From NCBI GenBank assembly GCA_023663655.1, contig JAMPGZ010000001.1, positions 221,952 through 285,951 of the forward strand: DNA of 64,000 bases, given 5' to 3'. The DNA is from Lachnospiraceae bacterium. GTDB taxonomy: Bacteria; Bacteroidota; Bacteroidia; Bacteroidales; Muribaculaceae. The translations under genes and the position numbers were made by a program. Below are positions 45,284 through 53,892 of the stretch, piece after piece (positions within the stretch are counted from its first letter, which is position 1; the number at the start of each line of letters is the position of its first letter). The notes beneath the pieces are model-generated. The model was not told the DNA's origin. It saw only the letters and a list, made by a program, of their open reading frames with translations, and ran no database searches.

Positions 45284-45530
45284 AACCGCCGACAGAAGAA
45301 TACCGGTAATGCCGTGAAATGGCATAGTAATTTAACCCACAAGGAGAGGCAAACGCCGGCAGGAGAACCAACAAGGAGAATACCGGCAAAGCCGTGAAAC
45401 AGCTATGCAATTTAACCCACAAGGAGAATACCAGCAAAGCCGTGAAACGGCAATATAATTTAAGCTCCGCCACGAGGCGACAGCCGAGGTGCGGAGAAGA
45501 TGCAAACATGGAATGGGCATCGAAGATGTC
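45284..45530. repeat. Left REP arm of RAYT-B
   Basis: Three direct units, each with a CCGTGAAA…GGC palindrome followed by an AATTTAA spacer and ACAAGGAG; two of the three hairpins are imperfect (GCCGTGAAATGGC, GCCGTGAAACAGC). The remaining bases from 45190 to 45283 show no signal I can name. Confidence 0.75.
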
Positions 45531-45974
45531 CTACAACCTATCCGGAACATAATATGTAAGCCCTGCCTTGACAATCAACCGCTTATACTCATCGTCATAC
45601 GGTGTGGCGGCATGATGCATTCTCTGCGTTTCGATATATCGGTAGACGGCTTCTTTATGTACGTTTGAGATGCTGAATGCGCCATATTCTTTTTCCCATC
45701 CGTTGAATAGCGGAAATAATCCTGATGATTTTGCCCACATAGACGACTTTGATTTTATCACTCTCATCAAATGGGATAAAGACACGCTTTGATGTAGCAC
45801 CAACAGGATATGTATATGGTCATTGGTGCCATTTATGATTATGGGCTTGCAATTCTCTGATTTTATTTCGGAGGCGATGACAGCATACAAATGATGGAGA
45901 TTATCCTGATTCAACACAGGCTGTCGTCGATTAGTGGAGAAAACCACATGAAATAACGATGATACGTAACTCAT
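45531..45974 (-). CDS. RAYT-B, IS200/IS605-like Y1 transposase
   Basis: 147 residues, full length: LFHVVFSTNRRQPVL at the start, HUH motif in NDHIHILLVL (residues ~51-60), and a C-terminal helix NVHKEAVYRYIETQRMHH with candidate catalytic tyrosines. It aligns in layout with RAYT-A (HUH position, length, QxxHH ending) but is clearly a different lineage by sequence. No stop or frameshift, so probably active or recently so. Confidence 0.9.
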   Translation of the reverse strand: MSYVSSLFHVVFSTNRRQPVLNQDNLHHLYAVIASEIKSENCKPIIINGTNDHIHILLVLHQSVSLSHLMRVIKSKSSMWAKSSGLFPLFNGWEKEYGAFSISNVHKEAVYRYIETQRMHHAATPYDDEYKRLIVKAGLTYYVPDRL

Positions 45975-46035
45975 TAGGATTGATTGATGATTTTTTCAAA
46001 GATAGACAATATCCGGATTGTATGCAAATTATTGC

Positions 46036-46285
46036 AGGACATCTTCGATGCCCGTTTTGGGGGTTCGTCTTCCTCCGCACCTCCTCCGCGCCTCGGCTAT
46101 CGCCTCGTGGCGGAGCTTAAATTATATTGCCGTTGCACGGCATTGCGGGTCTTCCCGCCGGTGTTTGCATTCTCCTTGTGGGTTAAATTGCATAGCTGTT
46201 TCACGGCATTGCCGGTTCTCCCGCCGGCGTTTGCTTCGTCTTGTGGCTTAAATTGAAGTGCCGTGAAACGGCATTGCGGGTTCTA
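46036..46285. repeat. Right REP arm of RAYT-B
   Basis: Mirror image of the left arm with some insertion: an extra TCCTCCGCACC-type stretch near 46070 is not balanced on the left. Holds GCCGTTGCACGGC, TGTTTCACGGC and TGCCGTGAAACGGCA palindromes. From 46286 to 46498 only the terminator of the GH31 gene is seen. Confidence 0.75.
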
Positions 46286-46347
46286 AATGACCTTTTGAAT
46301 GAACATTTCGATTTGTTGTTTGACATTTCATTGCATTCATAAATGAC

Positions 46348-46387
46348 TAAAATAAGTTGGGAGATGCCTCCCGGTATCTCCCAACTT
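46348..46387 (-). terminator. Terminator of the GH31 gene
   Basis: An 11-bp perfect stem AAGTTGGGAGA / TCTCCCAACTT (46354-46364 with 46377-46387), followed on the minus strand by TTATTTTAG. It is 112 bases past the GH31 stop. Confidence 0.7.
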
Positions 46388-46498
46388 GATAATAAACCAA
46401 TCATTATCACATTTCTTGCAATGGAAAAAGTAATTTTGCTATGTACTATTAAAACATCAGTCGGATAAAATAGTTCACGTTATTTGCGAAAAATTTCA

Positions 46499-48856
46499 TC
46501 ACTTTTTCTTAATCTCCACATTAACAGTACTGTTAGCTCGTAAAATTATTTTTACTTTTAACATTTCTTCACTTATTGCCATTTTATTTCCATCGACTTT
46601 AACCCATGCGATTTCGCTTGAAGGAATGCCGGGAAGCTCCAGAACCACCTCTTTGCTGCCGTTCATGCCGGGATAATCGCCGGTAAGTTCCATTGCCACC
46701 TTTATATCTTTGCCCGAGGCATCGCCGGTGAAGCGTATCAATGCATAATCGCCCTGCTCGATGGAATTATTGGAGCTGCGGTCATCCTCATAGAGTGTGT
46801 AGCTGCTCTTCACATCGCCACGCGGATAATAGAGCACCGTGTAGCTCGACGGATCATAATCGCCGGTGTTCTCCATCGCATAAGGAGCTTGCGGAATGAA
46901 AGCGCCGTTCTTCACAAACAGGGGCAACCTTTCGAGCGGGGCTGCATAGTTGACCGCTGCGGGTCCGTGATAGCTCACTGTCGGGTTGGCGAAATCGATC
47001 CAAGTACCTTCGGGGAAAATCACTTCACGCGAAGTGGCACCCTGCTGAAGCACCGGAGCCACAAGCACCTCCGAGCCCCACATATACTCGTCGACTATAG
47101 AATCGTAGGGCGTGGCGCCAACGCTCTCGAAATTCAACGGACGCACAAGCGGATAGCCTTTTACGGCATTTTCGTAGGCAAGCGTGTAATTATAGGGCAG
47201 CCACTCATAACGCATCTTCACCAGCGGAAGGATTATGTCGCGGTACTCCGGATATTTGTATGGCTCGGCAAATCGTTGTGAATGTGTGCGCAGAATCGGC
47301 GAGAATGTGCCCAACTGCAACCATCTCACATAAAGCTCGGGATCGGTGGGATTAGCCTCGTCGATGGCGAAGCCGCCCACATCGTGCGACATATATCCCA
47401 GTCCGCTCAGTCCGGAATTGAGCATGATCTTGACCTGCGGCTGAAGCCCTCCCCACGAACGCGACACATCGGTAGACCACGGAAACACGCTGTAACGCTG
47501 CAATCCCGCTGTTCCGCCGCGCATCAAGGTCATCAATCGAGTGTCGGGGTATTCATCATTGAAAAGGTCGTAGATGATGGAGCTCCACACGTTGCCATAC
47601 ACATTGTGATATTCCCTTGTCGTTTCGCCATTGGCATGGACTATTGTCTCGGGATGCACCTCAGGCTCACCAAGATCGCCCCACCAGCCGGTCACCCCCT
47701 CATCGGTTAGTGTGCGGTAACGCTCGCGAAGCCAGCGGCGTGTGTCGGGATTAGCCACATCGAGCATTCCCGCTTCGCCCACCCAAGTGGTCACGTCATT
47801 GATTTTTCCGTTTTTATCCTTTGTCAGCATGCCCTTCGACGCAAGCTCTTTGTAATTGTCTATAGCACCGATTTTATTGACGTAGGGCTGCGATATTATC
47901 ACCGTGTTCACTCTTTGATTTTTGAGGTCGGAGAGCATCTTGCGGTGATCGCCCCACTGCGATTTGTCCCACTCGAGGCGCCCCATGTCGGTCTCCTTGC
48001 CATACCAGTAGAGGTCAAGCACCACGCCATCCACGGGATATCCCTCACGCTTCAAAGTGTCAATCACGCCGCGTGTCTCGCTCTCAGTCTTGTAGCCATA
48101 CTTGGATGTGATATAGCCGAGTGCCCAGAACGGAGGCAGTTTCTGCCGTCCAGTGAGACGCGAATATTCCTCAGTGACACCGGCAAGAGTCCCCTCGCCA
48201 TAGATGAAATAATATGACACCGGTCGACGGCTCTCAGAGGTGTAGACAATGGGATCGTCCATCACGAGAGTCGCGGCGGCATAGTCGTCGAAAAGCACAC
48301 TGTAGCCGCCAATTTTGCTCACGAAAACAGGGACGCATATATTCATCTGGCTGATGCGCGGATCATCCTCGGTGTAGCCGTAGTTCTGACGGTTATACAT
48401 CACCAGAGTGTCGCCTTGCACGTCGAAACTGTGTCCGCGTTCGCCTCCCCCGTAGAAAGAGCCCGCCGCTGCGGGAGTCAGCTCAATCGAGCGTTTGCCT
48501 TCGGTGTTGCCACGCACTCCGCTATCGGTCAGCAACCTTCCGGTGGAATCCATGAAACACACCGAGCCCGACCGCCTGTCGAGCACCGCCGACACTCCCG
48601 ACGGCAATGTAATCACCATGTTAATTGAATCGGAAGCCATGCCACCTTGGAAATCATCGGCGGCAAGCACCGCAGCCTGAGTTCGCTTCTCACTTTCTCC
48701 CGGAGCGATGTTGCTCACACGGAAAATGTTTCCGTCAACAGCTTTCACCACCACGTGCCGACCATCGCGTGTGGTCGTCGAAACAACACCGTTTGTCACG
48801 CCGAAACACTGGACCACCAAGCCCAACACGGCAAAAAATAATACTATCTTTCTCAT
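46499..48856 (-). CDS. Glycoside hydrolase family 31 enzyme
   Basis: 785 residues with a signal peptide. After an N-terminal beta domain (~30-235) the TIM barrel begins LPPFWALGYITSKYGYK. The nucleophile aspartate lies in TGWWGDLGEPEVH (about D394) and the acid/base aspartate in SHDVGGF (about D492). A C-terminal beta region follows. GH31 covers alpha-glucosidases and alpha-xylosidases; the specificity is not decided by what I see. It has its own -7 element, so it can be transcribed apart from GH97. Confidence 0.92.
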   Translation of the reverse strand: MRKIVLFFAVLGLVVQCFGVTNGVVSTTTRDGRHVVVKAVDGNIFRVSNIAPGESEKRTQAAVLAADDFQGGMASDSINMVITLPSGVSAVLDRRSGSVCFMDSTGRLLTDSGVRGNTEGKRSIELTPAAAGSFYGGGERGHSFDVQGDTLVMYNRQNYGYTEDDPRISQMNICVPVFVSKIGGYSVLFDDYAAATLVMDDPIVYTSESRRPVSYYFIYGEGTLAGVTEEYSRLTGRQKLPPFWALGYITSKYGYKTESETRGVIDTLKREGYPVDGVVLDLYWYGKETDMGRLEWDKSQWGDHRKMLSDLKNQRVNTVIISQPYVNKIGAIDNYKELASKGMLTKDKNGKINDVTTWVGEAGMLDVANPDTRRWLRERYRTLTDEGVTGWWGDLGEPEVHPETIVHANGETTREYHNVYGNVWSSIIYDLFNDEYPDTRLMTLMRGGTAGLQRYSVFPWSTDVSRSWGGLQPQVKIMLNSGLSGLGYMSHDVGGFAIDEANPTDPELYVRWLQLGTFSPILRTHSQRFAEPYKYPEYRDIILPLVKMRYEWLPYNYTLAYENAVKGYPLVRPLNFESVGATPYDSIVDEYMWGSEVLVAPVLQQGATSREVIFPEGTWIDFANPTVSYHGPAAVNYAAPLERLPLFVKNGAFIPQAPYAMENTGDYDPSSYTVLYYPRGDVKSSYTLYEDDRSSNNSIEQGDYALIRFTGDASGKDIKVAMELTGDYPGMNGSKEVVLELPGIPSSEIAWVKVDGNKMAISEEMLKVKIILRANSTVNVEIKKK

Positions 48857-48873
48857 TGAATCACAATTTTCTC

Positions 48874-48881
48874 CAAATATA
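48874..48881 (-). promoter_or_regulatory. -7 element of the GH31 gene
   Basis: Reads TATATTTG on the minus strand, 17 bases before the start codon. Confidence 0.45.
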
Positions 48882-48965
48882 ACAAAAAGTAAGGACGCAA
48901 CACATCACATCCACCCCAAAAAAACAAAAAAAATCCGCCAAACACTGAGCATCCTCCGGGAGGAA

Positions 48966-49006
48966 AAATAAACGCGGGGCTATGCCGATGATGACATAGC
49001 CCCGCG
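48966..49006 (-). terminator. Terminator of the GH97 gene
   Basis: A 12-bp perfect stem CGCGGGGCTATG / CATAGCCCCGCG (48973-48984 with 48995-49006) followed on the minus strand by TTTATTTTT. It lies 20 bases past the GH97 stop and separates it from GH31. Confidence 0.85.
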
Positions 49007-49025
49007 CCAAATTATTACAACATGA

Positions 49026-51146
49026 TTATTTCTTGGGGACGATGGAGATGGCGAAGCCGCCGCCGCGAGCCATCTTTATCACCGGTGCCGAGGCGGAAGT
49101 GACGGTTTCTTTCTTGATCACGTAGGTCTCGGGATTGGTGTCGCAATCGGTGTCGGCGGCATCCGTGTAGAATGTAGCCTCATACTGCGTGTCGGGGGCG
49201 AGGAATGACAGTGGCACAGTCACTTCGCGGGTGTTCTCATTGGTGACACCACCCACATACCAACTGTCGCCATTTTTCTCACGACGCGCTGCTATGATAA
49301 ACTCGCCCGGCTCGGCATCAAGATAATGACTCTCGCTCCAGTCGACAGGCACATCCTTGATGAACTGGAAGGCATCGGCTTTCTCTGCATAATGCTCGGG
49401 GAAGTCGGCTGCCATCTGCAACGGCGAATACATCGTCACATAAAGTGCGAGCTGATTGGCGATAGTCGCACGTTTTTTATTATGGTTATTGGGGGCAAAT
49501 GTGCTAAGATCCATTTTGAAGATACCGGGGGTGAAGTCCATCGGTCCACCCTTCAGGCGGGTAAACGGCAGTATGGTGACGTGTCCCGGCGACATGGACT
49601 GATATTCTGTGCCCATGGCGCTTTCGTTGGCGAGCAGGTTGGGATAGGTACGGGCAAGTCCTGTGGGGCGCACAGCCTCGTGGGCATCCACCATGATTTT
49701 CTTCTCGGCAGCCTTCTTGATAGCGTCGAGATAGTGGTTGACCTCAGCCTGTCCGTAGTGGTATCTTCCTTTAGGAAGAATGGGGCCAACGTAACCGCTC
49801 TTCACGGCATTGTAGCCATATTGGTTCATCAGGTCATAGGCACGGTCCATGTGACGCTCGTAATTGGGGATGGAGCCCGACGTTTCATGATGCATCATGA
49901 GCTTTATGCCCTTGGAGTGAGCGTACTCATTCAACATCGCGATATCGAAATCGGGATAAGGTGTCACGAAGTCGAAAACATAGTCCTTCTCCTTGCCAAA
50001 CCAGTCTTCCCAGCCCACGTTCCAGCCTTCAATCAACAGCTGATCCATGCCATTCTCGGCGGCGAAATCGATGTAGCGTTTCACGTTCTCGTTGTTGGCT
50101 CCATGCTTGCCGTGAGGCTTAGCCTTTGAATAGTCAAAAGTGGCGAGGTCAAAGTTTTCGGCATTGGTGTAGGACCACTCGCTCTTTCCGGTGATCATCT
50201 CCCACCACACGCCCATGAATTTCACAGGCTTGATCCATGAAGTGTCGTCAATGGCACACGGCTCATTAAGGTTGTATATGATCTGTGTAGCGAGAATGTC
50301 GGTAGCCTTGTCAGATACCATCACCACACGCCACGGTGTTTTGAACGGAGTCTTGATGACAGCCTTGGTGCCGTCGGGCGACGGAGTAAGCCAAGAGGTG
50401 AACACCATAGTCGAATCATCGAGGTTGAGGTGCATTGCCGGGAAATCGACAAGAGCCGCCTCATGGATGTTAAGATATAGGCTGTCGGCAGTCTTCAGCA
50501 TGAGCGAGGTCTGCACGCCTGTAGGAGAGAAGCCGGTCTGCGATACATTGCCGAGTTTGTCGTCGGTGTTCAGGCTGCGTATCTTGCTCAATGGTGACTT
50601 CACATACTCATATTCCTGTGTGTCGTAGTCGCCGGGAATCCACCATGCGGTGTGGTCACCGGTCATGGCAAACTGCGACAACTCGTCGGTTATGACAAAC
50701 TGCTTGGTAGCCTGCTCGGGAAATATATATCGGAAAGCGATTCCGTCATCATAGGCACGGAATTCCACCCCCATCAACACTTCCACCGAGTCAGCGTTCT
50801 TACGCATCTTTATAGTCATCGAGTTATAATTGTTGCGGATCGAGTCAGACTCACCCCACACCGGCGCCCATGTCTCATCTTCAGAGCCCATTGATATTCC
50901 CACCACTTTAAAACCATCGGTGAGCGAAGGGAGCCCCTGGGCTTCAAATCCGAGATGCGATTCCCCCACTATGGTCTTGCCTTTGTACATGGCATCATAA
51001 GTGGGCTCGCCCTGCTTGGTGAGATTAAATTCAATTTTCACATTACCGTCAGGAGATTCCAAGGTTCTGGTGCCTCCGGTGTTGCAAGCCGACAATGCCG
51101 ACAGCACTCCTGCCGCCGCCAATGCTGAACAGAGATGAAATTTCAT
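49026..51146 (-). CDS. Glycoside hydrolase family 97 alpha-glucosidase (SusB-like)
   Basis: 706 residues, lipobox LSALSAC. The GH97 N-terminal beta domain (LESPDGNVKIEFNLTKQGEP) is followed by a TIM barrel and a C-terminal beta domain. Glutamates in MMHHETSG (~E421), VDAHEAVRP (~E489) and AMGTEYQ (~E513) have nearly the same spacing as E439, E508 and E532 of SusB, which favours the inverting alpha-glucosidase mechanism over the retaining branch. Calcium-dependent in known members. No SusC/SusD genes are adjacent. Confidence 0.92.
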   Translation of the reverse strand: MKFHLCSALAAAGVLSALSACNTGGTRTLESPDGNVKIEFNLTKQGEPTYDAMYKGKTIVGESHLGFEAQGLPSLTDGFKVVGISMGSEDETWAPVWGESDSIRNNYNSMTIKMRKNADSVEVLMGVEFRAYDDGIAFRYIFPEQATKQFVITDELSQFAMTGDHTAWWIPGDYDTQEYEYVKSPLSKIRSLNTDDKLGNVSQTGFSPTGVQTSLMLKTADSLYLNIHEAALVDFPAMHLNLDDSTMVFTSWLTPSPDGTKAVIKTPFKTPWRVVMVSDKATDILATQIIYNLNEPCAIDDTSWIKPVKFMGVWWEMITGKSEWSYTNAENFDLATFDYSKAKPHGKHGANNENVKRYIDFAAENGMDQLLIEGWNVGWEDWFGKEKDYVFDFVTPYPDFDIAMLNEYAHSKGIKLMMHHETSGSIPNYERHMDRAYDLMNQYGYNAVKSGYVGPILPKGRYHYGQAEVNHYLDAIKKAAEKKIMVDAHEAVRPTGLARTYPNLLANESAMGTEYQSMSPGHVTILPFTRLKGGPMDFTPGIFKMDLSTFAPNNHNKKRATIANQLALYVTMYSPLQMAADFPEHYAEKADAFQFIKDVPVDWSESHYLDAEPGEFIIAARREKNGDSWYVGGVTNENTREVTVPLSFLAPDTQYEATFYTDAADTDCDTNPETYVIKKETVTSASAPVIKMARGGGFAISIVPKK

Positions 51147-51180
51147 AATCGCTATAAATATAAATAGTTACTTACTATTG

Positions 51181-51211
51181 CAAAGATACAGAATTAAATA
51201 ATTCCCTCCAA
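51181..51211 (-). promoter_or_regulatory. Promoter of the GH97 gene
   Basis: On the minus strand TTG (51209-51211), 20-base spacer, TATCTTTG (51181-51188), 34 bases before the start codon. Confidence 0.6.
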
Positions 51212-51320
51212 TCAATTCACCAAAATTTCAATTATTCTCAAAAAAGTCACTAATTGCAATGTGTTGCATCCGCGAAAGCGGTTTGTTTTTGCGACTGCGA
51301 TTAAGAGGATGTTGCAGCTA

Positions 51321-51363
51321 AATATCAGATGGGTATTCTGACGCACGAGCCGTGAGTCACTAC
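51321..51363. repeat. Dispersed intergenic repeat, copy 2
   Basis: Second copy of the element at 167-210. It lies in the 417-base gap between GH97 and the GNAT gene, which otherwise holds the GH97 promoter and an imperfect hairpin at 51401-51416 with no gene to serve. Confidence 0.7.
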
Positions 51364-51563
51364 TTTTTTGCGGTTCTACAGCACTATCCTGCTTTTTTTA
51401 AGCCGCTAATAGCGACTTTTTTCATTTGATGACACGCCAAATGGCAACCACAGAGTTCTAATATATTCTATATAGGGCTGTTCTATCGACAAATTTCATA
51501 CATCTTAGTTATTATGCGCTGCAAACATAATGATTTTACAGCATAATATGCTGAATCGGAAAA

Positions 51564-52055
51564 TTAAATCTTAATATGCTTTTGGAAGGCGATGCGGTCG
51601 GAGCCGTCGGTGAGGCGGATTATGCCGCACTCGATGAATCCGTAGTCCATAAGTCCTTTTCTCATCTTGTGATTGTCGGCATGAGTGTCGATCCTTATGT
51701 TGGCGCAGCGGCTGAAGCACCAGTTGAGACACCTCTTCAGCACTCCTCGCCCGCTGCCGTCGGAAGCGATGCGGTGAATGGTGCAATAGGGGGAGCTATC
51801 CAACCATGCACCATTGATTTCACAATATGTGGGTTCCTCGCCGGGAATGAAGGCGAAAGTTGCGACCACTGTGCCACGCTCATCCTCCATCACATAGCTC
51901 ACTCCGTGCTCCATATCGGCAAGCACCGCATCGCGGTCGGGATATGAGCCGCTCCACTGGCAGATGTTGCCTGAGAGCCGCATAAATCGCTTTGCAGCAG
52001 CAAAGATTTCATCAATGCGGTCAAGGTCACGTGATTCTGTAGGTCGTATGTGCAT
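51564..52055 (-). CDS. GNAT-family N-acetyltransferase
   Basis: 163 residues. The N-terminus MHIRPTESRDLDRIDEIF and the acetyl-CoA-binding segment around ASDGSGRGVLKRCL (in place of the usual QxxGxG) fit the Gcn5-related fold. The later IDTHADNHKMRKGLMDYGF is the classic motif B region. The acceptor substrate is unknown. Single gene with a -7 element at 52067. Confidence 0.87.
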   Translation of the reverse strand: MHIRPTESRDLDRIDEIFAAAKRFMRLSGNICQWSGSYPDRDAVLADMEHGVSYVMEDERGTVVATFAFIPGEEPTYCEINGAWLDSSPYCTIHRIASDGSGRGVLKRCLNWCFSRCANIRIDTHADNHKMRKGLMDYGFIECGIIRLTDGSDRIAFQKHIKI

Positions 52056-52066
52056 GATTTTTTATG

Positions 52067-52074
52067 CAAATATA
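52067..52074 (-). promoter_or_regulatory. -7 element of the GNAT gene
   Basis: Reads TATATTTG on the minus strand, 11 bases before the start codon, predicting a very short leader. Confidence 0.45.
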
Positions 52075-52165
52075 GCTTTTTGAACGACAACAGGCAAACG
52101 CAAAATTTCATGAGACGGCACCACATTTCAACAATAAAGGCACACACAGTGCCGTTATTAAGGAG

Positions 52166-52900
52166 ATGAACCGGAATCAATGTGCATATAAGATTTTGCT
52201 ATGCTGCCTTCTGCTGCTCTCGTGCGTGGGCACGGGTGCAGCGCAACAACGCAACGACAAGCTGCTCAACCGCCCCTACGCTGATCTGCGGCGCTGGCAT
52301 CTGGGCTTCTCGGTGGGAATGCACACTCTTGATTTCTCATTCACTCACAATGGTTTCACAACCGACAACGGCGAAACATGGTTTATGGAACAGCCCGATT
52401 TCTCTCCCGGTTTCTGCGTGAACGGACTGCTTGACGTGCGTCTCAACGATTATTTCAATGTGCGTTTCACCCCGGGAATGTATTTCGGCAACCGCGTGGT
52501 GAAGATGCATGACACCACCAACGACGGATGGCAGCAACAGAACATCAAGTCCAACTATGTGGTGCTGCCTGTTGACCTCAAATTCTCAGCCACGCGCTAT
52601 CACAACGTGCGACCCTATCTCATAGGGGGCGTTATGGGGGTATTTGACGTGTCAAAGAAACGTCCTCGCGAATTTCTGCGTCTAAAAAGTACCGATTTCA
52701 TGCTCACCGCCGGTTTCGGATGTGACATCTACCTGCCATACTTCAAGCTGTGCCCTGAGATAAAATTCTGTTTCGGGCTGTCGGACATTCTCAAGCATGA
52801 GCGTCCCGACTTCGAGGATGACACCGACGGGATGAAATACACCAATTCGTTAAAAAAAGTCACCACACAGATGGTGGTTCTATCCTTCTATTTCGAATAA
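52166..52900 (+). CDS. porT: PorT-family T9SS outer-membrane protein
   Basis: 244 residues with a signal peptide (cleavage near GAAQ). The mature protein is an eight-strand-type barrel ending in phenylalanine-glutamate (VVLSFYFE); LRRWHLGFSVGMHTLDFSF and KSNYVVLPVDLKFSATRY match PorT. PorT is needed for type IX secretion in Porphyromonas. Its stop codon abuts the start of porP (0-base gap), placing it in the T9SS operon. AAGGAG sits directly before the ATG. Confidence 0.85.
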   Translation: MNRNQCAYKILLCCLLLLSCVGTGAAQQRNDKLLNRPYADLRRWHLGFSVGMHTLDFSFTHNGFTTDNGETWFMEQPDFSPGFCVNGLLDVRLNDYFNVRFTPGMYFGNRVVKMHDTTNDGWQQQNIKSNYVVLPVDLKFSATRYHNVRPYLIGGVMGVFDVSKKRPREFLRLKSTDFMLTAGFGCDIYLPYFKLCPEIKFCFGLSDILKHERPDFEDDTDGMKYTNSLKKVTTQMVVLSFYFE

Positions 52901-53884
52901 ATGAAGTTGCGCTACCGACTCATATTACTGCTCATTGCCGCCATCTGCTCCGCGACCGCTTTCCAAGCCACGGCACAGGTCGATGCTCAGTTCACGCAGT
53001 ATTACGAAGTCCCCAACTACTATAACGCCGGTGCCATCGGCACCACTGACTATCTTCGCATACGTGCGGGTTCGCGTATGCAATGGACCGGTATCCCCAA
53101 TGCTCCGGTCACGTTTCTCGCCGCAGCCGAGATGCCGCTCAAAATCGCGTCAAAACGCTTCGGCGTGGGACTTATCATGCAGCAGGAGAGCATGGGACTT
53201 TACAAAAACATGACTCTCGGTGTTCAAGCCGCCTATAAACTGAAACTGTGGAAAGGTGTGCTGTCGATAGGCTTACAGACGGGTATTTTCGATGAATCAT
53301 TCAAAGGTTCGGAGGTGATATTGCCCGACGGCGATGATTTCCACGAAGGCACCGACGACGGCATTCCCACCACCGATGTGCATGGCACCTCATTCGACCT
53401 CGGGCTCGGCGCTTTCTATACCCATCGTTATTTCCGTGCCGGAATTTCAGTGACCCATGTCAACGAGCCCACAATCACCATGTCGACCGACGGCTCAGGC
53501 ACCGAAAACGAGTATGAATTCAAAGCCGGACGAATAGCTTATTTTTTCGCCGACGGCAATATTCCGGTTAAAAACACGTTATTTGAAATACAGCCGTCGC
53601 TGCTGGTAAAGACCGATTTCACATTCACTACCGCGGAATTCACAGTCAGGGCACGCTACAAAAAGTTTCTGACAGCCGGACTCGGCTATCGCTACAAGGA
53701 CGCAGTGTCACTCGTGCTTGGAGCCGAATACAAGGATTTTTTCCTTGGCTACAGCTATGATTATCCCGTGTCGGCGATATCCCGTGCCAGCAATGGCAGC
53801 CACGAGGTGTGGGCAGGTTATCGGCTCAAACTTGACCTCGGCGAGAAAAACAGGCATAAACACAAGAGCATACGCATAATGTAA
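52901..53884 (+). CDS. porP: PorP/SprF-family T9SS outer-membrane protein
   Basis: 327 residues, signal peptide ending ATAQ. The signature opening QVDAQFTQYYEVPNYYNAGA is the PorP/SprF N-terminus; the rest is a beta-barrel (GIPNAPVTFLAAAEMPLKI). These proteins link the periplasmic ring to the outer membrane and to substrate handling. It is 8 bases upstream of gldK, the canonical order. Confidence 0.93.
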   Translation: MKLRYRLILLLIAAICSATAFQATAQVDAQFTQYYEVPNYYNAGAIGTTDYLRIRAGSRMQWTGIPNAPVTFLAAAEMPLKIASKRFGVGLIMQQESMGLYKNMTLGVQAAYKLKLWKGVLSIGLQTGIFDESFKGSEVILPDGDDFHEGTDDGIPTTDVHGTSFDLGLGAFYTHRYFRAGISVTHVNEPTITMSTDGSGTENEYEFKAGRIAYFFADGNIPVKNTLFEIQPSLLVKTDFTFTTAEFTVRARYKKFLTAGLGYRYKDAVSLVLGAEYKDFFLGYSYDYPVSAISRASNGSHEVWAGYRLKLDLGEKNRHKHKSIRIM

Positions 53885-53892
53885 TAACCGAT

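Larger units (their letters stand above)
45284..46285. mobile_element. RAYT-B element: second transposase with its own inverted REP arms
   Basis: A minus-strand Y1 transposase (45531-45974) is bracketed by inverted arms, 45284-45532 and 46036-46285. They share, from inside out, the block GGGCATCGAAGATGTCCT (45515-45532 / complement at 46036-46053), a CTCCGCC-ACGAGGCG motif, and several GCCGT-GAA-ACGGC hairpins with CCCACAAGGAG spacers. The left arm runs a few bases into the transposase stop. The sequence family differs from RAYT-A. Confidence 0.8.

Noticed and set aside
46499-51146. A full polysaccharide utilisation locus around GH31/GH97
   Set aside because: There is no SusC/SusD pair and no regulator next to them, and each gene has its own promoter and terminator.
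51398-51420. Hairpin with T-run (AAGCCGCTAATAGCGACTTTTTT) as a terminator
   Set aside because: It would act on the + strand, but no + strand gene ends upstream; on the minus strand no T-run follows.
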